A stretch of DNA of 7,642 nt. It comes from Actinomycetes bacterium. GTDB taxonomy: Bacteria; Actinomycetota; Acidimicrobiia; Acidimicrobiales; Palsa-688. Positions 5,570 to 7,642 of the stretch are shown here, in pieces; position 1 is the stretch's first letter; the number at the start of each line of letters is the position of its first letter. The notes under the pieces are model-generated. The model was not told the origin of the DNA, did not search any database, and was given only the letters and a program-made list of their open reading frames with translations. Both the position numbers and the translations under genes were made by a program. The stretch is taken from assembly GCA_021827285.1 (NCBI GenBank), contig JAKAWM010000126.1, forward strand, positions 1-7,642, read 5' to 3'.

Positions 5570-6721
5570 TCACGTCGCCCTCACGGTATAGCGCTCTATG
5601 TAGTCCCAGTCCAATTGCCAACCGAGCCCCGGTGCGTCTGATAGCACAAGCTCGCCATCTACGAGAGGAGGGCGGTTAGAGATCAGGTTCCAGAAGAAGG
5701 GGTCCCGCTCTGGATGGAAGCACTCCACATAGGTGCCGTGTGGTTGGCTGGCGATCAGGTGGGCGGCTACCTGGGGCTCCTCATGATGGCCCATCTCGAC
5801 GTCGTAGGCATGAGCAAGTGCCGCCGTCCTCCGCCACGCCGTGGGCCCTCCAGACCAGGACGAATCAAAATTGCAGACGTCGATGGCCGCCGTTTCCATG
5901 AGGTCGCGGCACCCGCTCGGGGAATACTCGCTTTGGCCCGCGCAGACCGGAATACCGCCCCGCATCCGCACGTCCCGGAGCGACCTCCGGTCGTTGGCCC
6001 ACTTTACGGGCTCCTCAAACCAACGGATGCCGAGGTGACGGATCCGCTCGCAAAGCTCGAGCGCTTCGGCGACCCGATAGCCCTGGTTGGCGTCAATAGT
6101 GATGACGAAGCCAGTCCCAGCTGCATCCCTGCACGCCGCCACTCTGTCGGCATCTTCCGCCGGGTCCCGGCCACCCACTTTGAACTTGATGCCTGCCAAG
6201 CCCAGGCGCTTGTAGGACTCTATCTCTTCAGCAACCGTGCCCAATGGCTCACCGTAGTAACCACCGATGGCGATGAGGGGGACACGGTCGCGGTAACCGC
6301 CCCAGAGACGCCAGAGGGGCTGGCCGAGCGCCTTGCCAACGGCGTCCCAGATGGCAGCGTCCACTGCCGCCAGGGCGACCAACCCGAGCCGGCGGTCTCG
6401 CAATATGTCGAATGTTGCCGGGTAGCCCATTTCCCAGCACTGCTCGGTGCGCATAGCGTCGAGACCGATAAGGCGGGGCGCGATCTCGTTGTCGATTATC
6501 CCCTTGATCGCCATGAGCGCAGTGTCTTCGTCACCAGCGTACGCCTCCCCGACGACCCCCTCGGTCGTATGGACACGCGCCACCACAGTGGCACGCTGGG
6601 TCATGTGGTAGTAGCTGCCCTTGAACTCTCGTGGCAACGGGGCGAGGACCGGGGTCGCATCGACCTTGGTGATCCTAAGGCCAGCCGTTCCACCCTCGGG
6701 GCGGGAGATCACCCCGCTCAT
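5570..6721 (-). CDS. Enolase-superfamily acid-sugar dehydratase (mandelate racemase type)
   Basis: This is a 383-residue enzyme with a capping domain to about residue 125 and a TIM barrel after it. The mandelate racemase active site is readable: KFK at 179-181 (Lys179, Lys181), metal ligands Asp210 (IDANQGY), Glu236 (WFEEP) and Glu265 (CAGQSEY), the Asp286/His313 dyad (CNFDSSWSGG and MGHHEEP), and Glu333 (YVECFHP). The spacing from Lys181 to Asp210 is 29 residues, and His313 to Glu333 is 20, both as in mandelate racemase. Family members dehydrate aldonates to 2-keto-3-deoxyaldonates or racemise or cycloisomerise acids. With a lactonase and a sugar dehydrogenase nearby, aldonate dehydration is the best guess; the exact acid cannot be told. 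It is the first gene of the operon. The ATG at 6721 lacks a strong Shine-Dalgarno sequence, and no better in-frame start precedes the ITKVDATPV strand. Confidence 0.9.
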   Translation of the reverse strand: MSGVISRPEGGTAGLRITKVDATPVLAPLPREFKGSYYHMTQRATVVARVHTTEGVVGEAYAGDEDTALMAIKGIIDNEIAPRLIGLDAMRTEQCWEMGYPATFDILRDRRLGLVALAAVDAAIWDAVGKALGQPLWRLWGGYRDRVPLIAIGGYYGEPLGTVAEEIESYKRLGLAGIKFKVGGRDPAEDADRVAACRDAAGTGFVITIDANQGYRVAEALELCERIRHLGIRWFEEPVKWANDRRSLRDVRMRGGIPVCAGQSEYSPSGCRDLMETAAIDVCNFDSSWSGGPTAWRRTAALAHAYDVEMGHHEEPQVAAHLIASQPHGTYVECFHPERDPFFWNLISNRPPLVDGELVLSDAPGLGWQLDWDYIERYTVRAT

Positions 6722-6752
6722 CTTGGTGCCACACTCGATCTCACACCCTGTG

Positions 6753-6782
6753 ATCTTAGGCGTTTCAGACCGGCGATGGAAA
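6753..6782 (-). promoter_or_regulatory. Putative sigma-70-type promoter of the minus operon
   Basis: Read on the minus strand, TTTCCA (6777-6782) and TAAGAT (6753-6758) are spaced by 18 bp. Each matches 4 of 6 consensus bases. Transcription would begin near 6746, giving a leader of about 25 nt before the ATG at 6721. This is a prediction by eye; no data support the start point. Confidence 0.35.
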
Positions 6783-6790
6783 CGATCTCA
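6777..6790. promoter_or_regulatory. Candidate LacI-family operator
   Basis: TGGAAACGATCTCA (minus strand TGAGATCGTTTCCA) fits the common LacI/GalR palindrome TGNAANCGNTTNCA at 9 of 10 fixed positions. It overlaps the predicted -35 box, the classic place for repression. The regulator gene is second in the operon, so autoregulation is likely. A looser arm pair, CGTTTC (6761-6766) with GAAACG (6779-6784), shares part of it. Confidence 0.45.
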
Positions 6791-6810
6791 GGCAGACAGG
6801 GCCGACCATC

Positions 6811-6821
6811 GCGGAACCGCT
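6811..6821 (-). promoter_or_regulatory. Shared dyad motif, candidate operator copy 2
   Basis: On the minus strand this is AGCGGTTCCGC, identical over 11 bases to 894-904. It lies about 90 nt upstream of the dehydratase start. The dyad centre is 32 bp, close to three helical turns, from the centre of the LacI-type site at 6777-6790. Confidence 0.3.
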
Positions 6822-7009
6822 GACCTTACAAGGCACCTTTCAGGATGATCGGCTGGGCGTGGAGCGCATTACGGCGGACTCGTCCAAGTAGGCAGGTCGT
6901 GAGAATAAGGAGGCGTGCACTGGGACAGAGCGACCCTTGTGAGGACCAGATGTATGCCGACTCCAACTGGTCGACCACCACCCACGTCCCCAAGGTCGGG
7001 GCCGGGATA

Positions 7010-7037
7010 GGCTCCTCGCGGAGCCGGAGTACCTCCG
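7010..7037. other. Two adjacent hairpins
   Basis: GGCTCC (7010-7015) pairs with GGAGCC (7020-7025) over a TCGC loop. CGGAG (7025-7029) then pairs with CTCCG (7033-7037) over a 3-nt loop. They share base 7025, so the two may compete. They lie in non-coding DNA and their function is unknown. Confidence 0.4.
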
Positions 7038-7203
7038 TCCCGTCCGCGGTAACACCTGGCAGGCGGGGATACTCGGGGTCGACTCAACAACGACGGCGGC
7101 CGTAAGCTGGGTACTGGAATCTATTCCACGGATGAATCCAGGCTTTCTCCGAGGAAGGTGGCCGCACCCTGACAATCCCTTGCCGGCCGTTCGGGCTAGT
7201 CCC

Positions 7204-7233
7204 TTGATGGGGCGAGCCAGAACTCGCTATATT
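7204..7233 (+). promoter_or_regulatory. Putative promoter in the non-coding stretch
   Basis: TTGATG at 7204-7209 and TATATT at 7228-7233 are 18 bp apart. The -10 matches 5 of 6 and the -35 matches 4 of 6 consensus bases. The AT-rich -10 stands out in this GC-rich window. A small stem, GCGAG/CTCGC (7212-7216 with 7223-7227), lies in the spacer, so with the following T-rich bases it could instead be a weak terminator. Confidence 0.3.
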
Positions 7234-7281
7234 TTGTGGAATCGATTGCTGAAACGGCTCCAGCCCGATCGAGGAGAGGAA

Positions 7282-7377
7282 GTGGGCAGTTCTGTGATGT
7301 ATCGCGTCACCTGCTTGGCCTCGTTGCCACCATGTGTCTTCGGCTCCAATCACCGCCATGCCATTGAGGCCCTCTAG
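7282..7377 (+). CDS. Possible 31-residue small protein
   Basis: A GTG at 7282 follows the purine run GAGGAGAGGA (7271-7280) and opens a 31-codon frame ending in TAG at 7375-7377. The peptide has two Cys residues in CLASLPPC and matches no family I know. It lies about 40 nt downstream of a promoter-like pair, and a hairpin starts at its stop codon. A non-coding RNA or chance are equally possible. Confidence 0.2.
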   Translation: MGSSVMYRVTCLASLPPCVFGSNHRHAIEAL

Positions 7378-7401
7378 CTAGCGGTACTTTCCGGGCTAGC
7401 T
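7376..7401. terminator. Hairpin at the end of the small frame
   Basis: AGCTAGC (7376-7382) pairs over 7 bp with GCTAGCT (7395-7401) around a 12-nt loop. It overlaps the stop of the small plus-strand frame. It also lies 85 nt after the stop of the minus-strand gene entering from the right, so it could end either transcript. No T-run follows it. Confidence 0.35.
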
Positions 7402-7485
7402 CGTGAGGACGCGACATTTCACCAGGTAAATGGGCATTTGTGATGCCTGCTCCTGTATTACCTAAGCGGCCTGCGCGAGCCGTCG

Positions 7486-7642
7486 CTATGAGACGGCGGG
7501 ACTGACCGTGTCGATTGTGTTGAAGGGGTGCGAGGGGTTGTAGTTCTCGGCGCTTTGCCATGCGCTCGGCCGGTCGAGCACGACGTCGTTGACCTCGTCG
7601 ACGTACATGCAGCGCCACCGCTTGCGAGGGTCGGGGGTCGAG
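7486..7642 (-). CDS. C-terminal end of an unidentified protein (5'-partial at right edge)
   Basis: An open minus-strand frame enters from the right edge and ends with TAG at 7486-7488, giving 51 visible residues. It reads as genuine protein: it begins in a basic, aromatic patch (RKRWRC), continues with YVDEVNDVVLDRP and ends in NYNPSHPFNTIDTVSPAVS. G/C-rich third positions resemble those of its neighbours. I do not recognise the family from this fragment. It is on the same strand as the dehydratase operon but 764 nt upstream of it, so it is probably a separate transcription unit. A 5-bp stem, CCGTC/GACGG (7480-7484 with 7492-7496), spans its stop codon. Confidence 0.55.
   Translation of the reverse strand, partial: STPDPRKRWRCMYVDEVNDVVLDRPSAWQSAENYNPSHPFNTIDTVSPAVS

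Larger units (their letters stand above)
6822..7485. other. Long stretch without a convincing gene
   Basis: Open frames here are short, overlap on both strands and show no family motif that I recognise. What can be seen: a perfect 10-bp palindrome TGGTCGACCA at 6968-6977, two adjacent hairpins at 7010-7037, a promoter-like pair followed by a tiny frame at 7204-7377, and a hairpin at 7376-7401. A stop-free plus frame from about 6943 to 7377 has no ATG, GTG or TTG start with a ribosome binding site until 7282. The stretch may be regulatory, hold an RNA gene, or be the remnant of a decayed gene. Confidence 0.5.

Noticed and set aside
6907..7010. Perfect AAGGAGG followed by a GTG and a short frame
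   Set aside because: The spacing is only 1 nt, too short for initiation, and the frame of about 31 codons is Pro/Thr-rich without recognisable features.
6840..7175. Minus-strand frame containing a GIDSSTQ-like stretch that recalls FGGY carbohydrate kinases
   Set aside because: Only a handful of residues match, the residues after them do not follow the family, and the opposite strand gives a similar GVDSTTT by chance of base composition.
6943..7377. Long stop-free plus frame suggesting a decayed gene
   Set aside because: There is no start codon with a ribosome binding site before 7282, no family motif, and stop-free runs of this size are common in GC-rich DNA.
7307..7618. 103-codon minus frame overlapping the right-edge gene
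   Set aside because: It is an Arg-rich out-of-frame shadow of the more protein-like frame ending at 7486.

Overview
The window is high-GC, has dense GTG/ATG starts with purine-rich ribosome binding sites, and carries an ABC sugar-import and sugar-oxidation gene cluster. This fits a high-GC actinobacterium (inference; no rRNA or marker gene is present to test it). I see no tRNA, rRNA, CRISPR array or insertion sequence.

Layout. On the plus strand are the end of an RbsC-type sugar ABC permease (start outside the window), a RhaS/LsrB-like sugar-binding protein and a COG3618-type amidohydrolase (sugar lactonase-like). These converge at about 3000, across a hairpin, with a four-gene minus-strand operon. 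Read from 6721 downwards, that operon encodes an enolase-superfamily acid-sugar dehydratase (mandelate racemase type), a LacI-family regulator, a Gfo/Idh/MocA dehydrogenase and an L-rhamnose mutarotase-like protein (RhaM/DUF718). Spacings in the minus operon are 11, 3 and 34 nt. To the right is a 764-nt stretch without a convincing gene, holding hairpins and a possible tiny transcription unit. The C-terminal end of another minus-strand gene enters from the right edge.

How the genes fit together (inference from family knowledge). Importer, mutarotase, NAD(P)-dependent dehydrogenase, lactonase and acid-sugar dehydratase are the successive steps of a non-phosphorylative route for a 6-deoxy or related aldose: sugar, then lactone, aldonate and 2-keto-3-deoxyaldonate. 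L-rhamnose or L-fucose are the most natural candidates because of the mutarotase and the binding protein. The unusual part is that the dehydrogenase slot is filled by a Gfo/Idh/MocA protein. The enzyme that cleaves or oxidises the 2-keto-3-deoxy acid is not in this window.

Regulation. The LacI-type regulator sits inside the operon it probably controls. A 14-bp site matching 9 of the 10 fixed positions of the usual LacI-family operator pattern overlaps a plausible -35 box upstream of the operon. An 11-bp motif with a GCGG/CCGC dyad occurs both upstream of this operon and upstream of the binding-protein gene, which would join the two arms into one regulon. The plus-strand arm also has structured intergenic spacers, including a perfect 13-bp inverted repeat between the binding protein and the lactonase.
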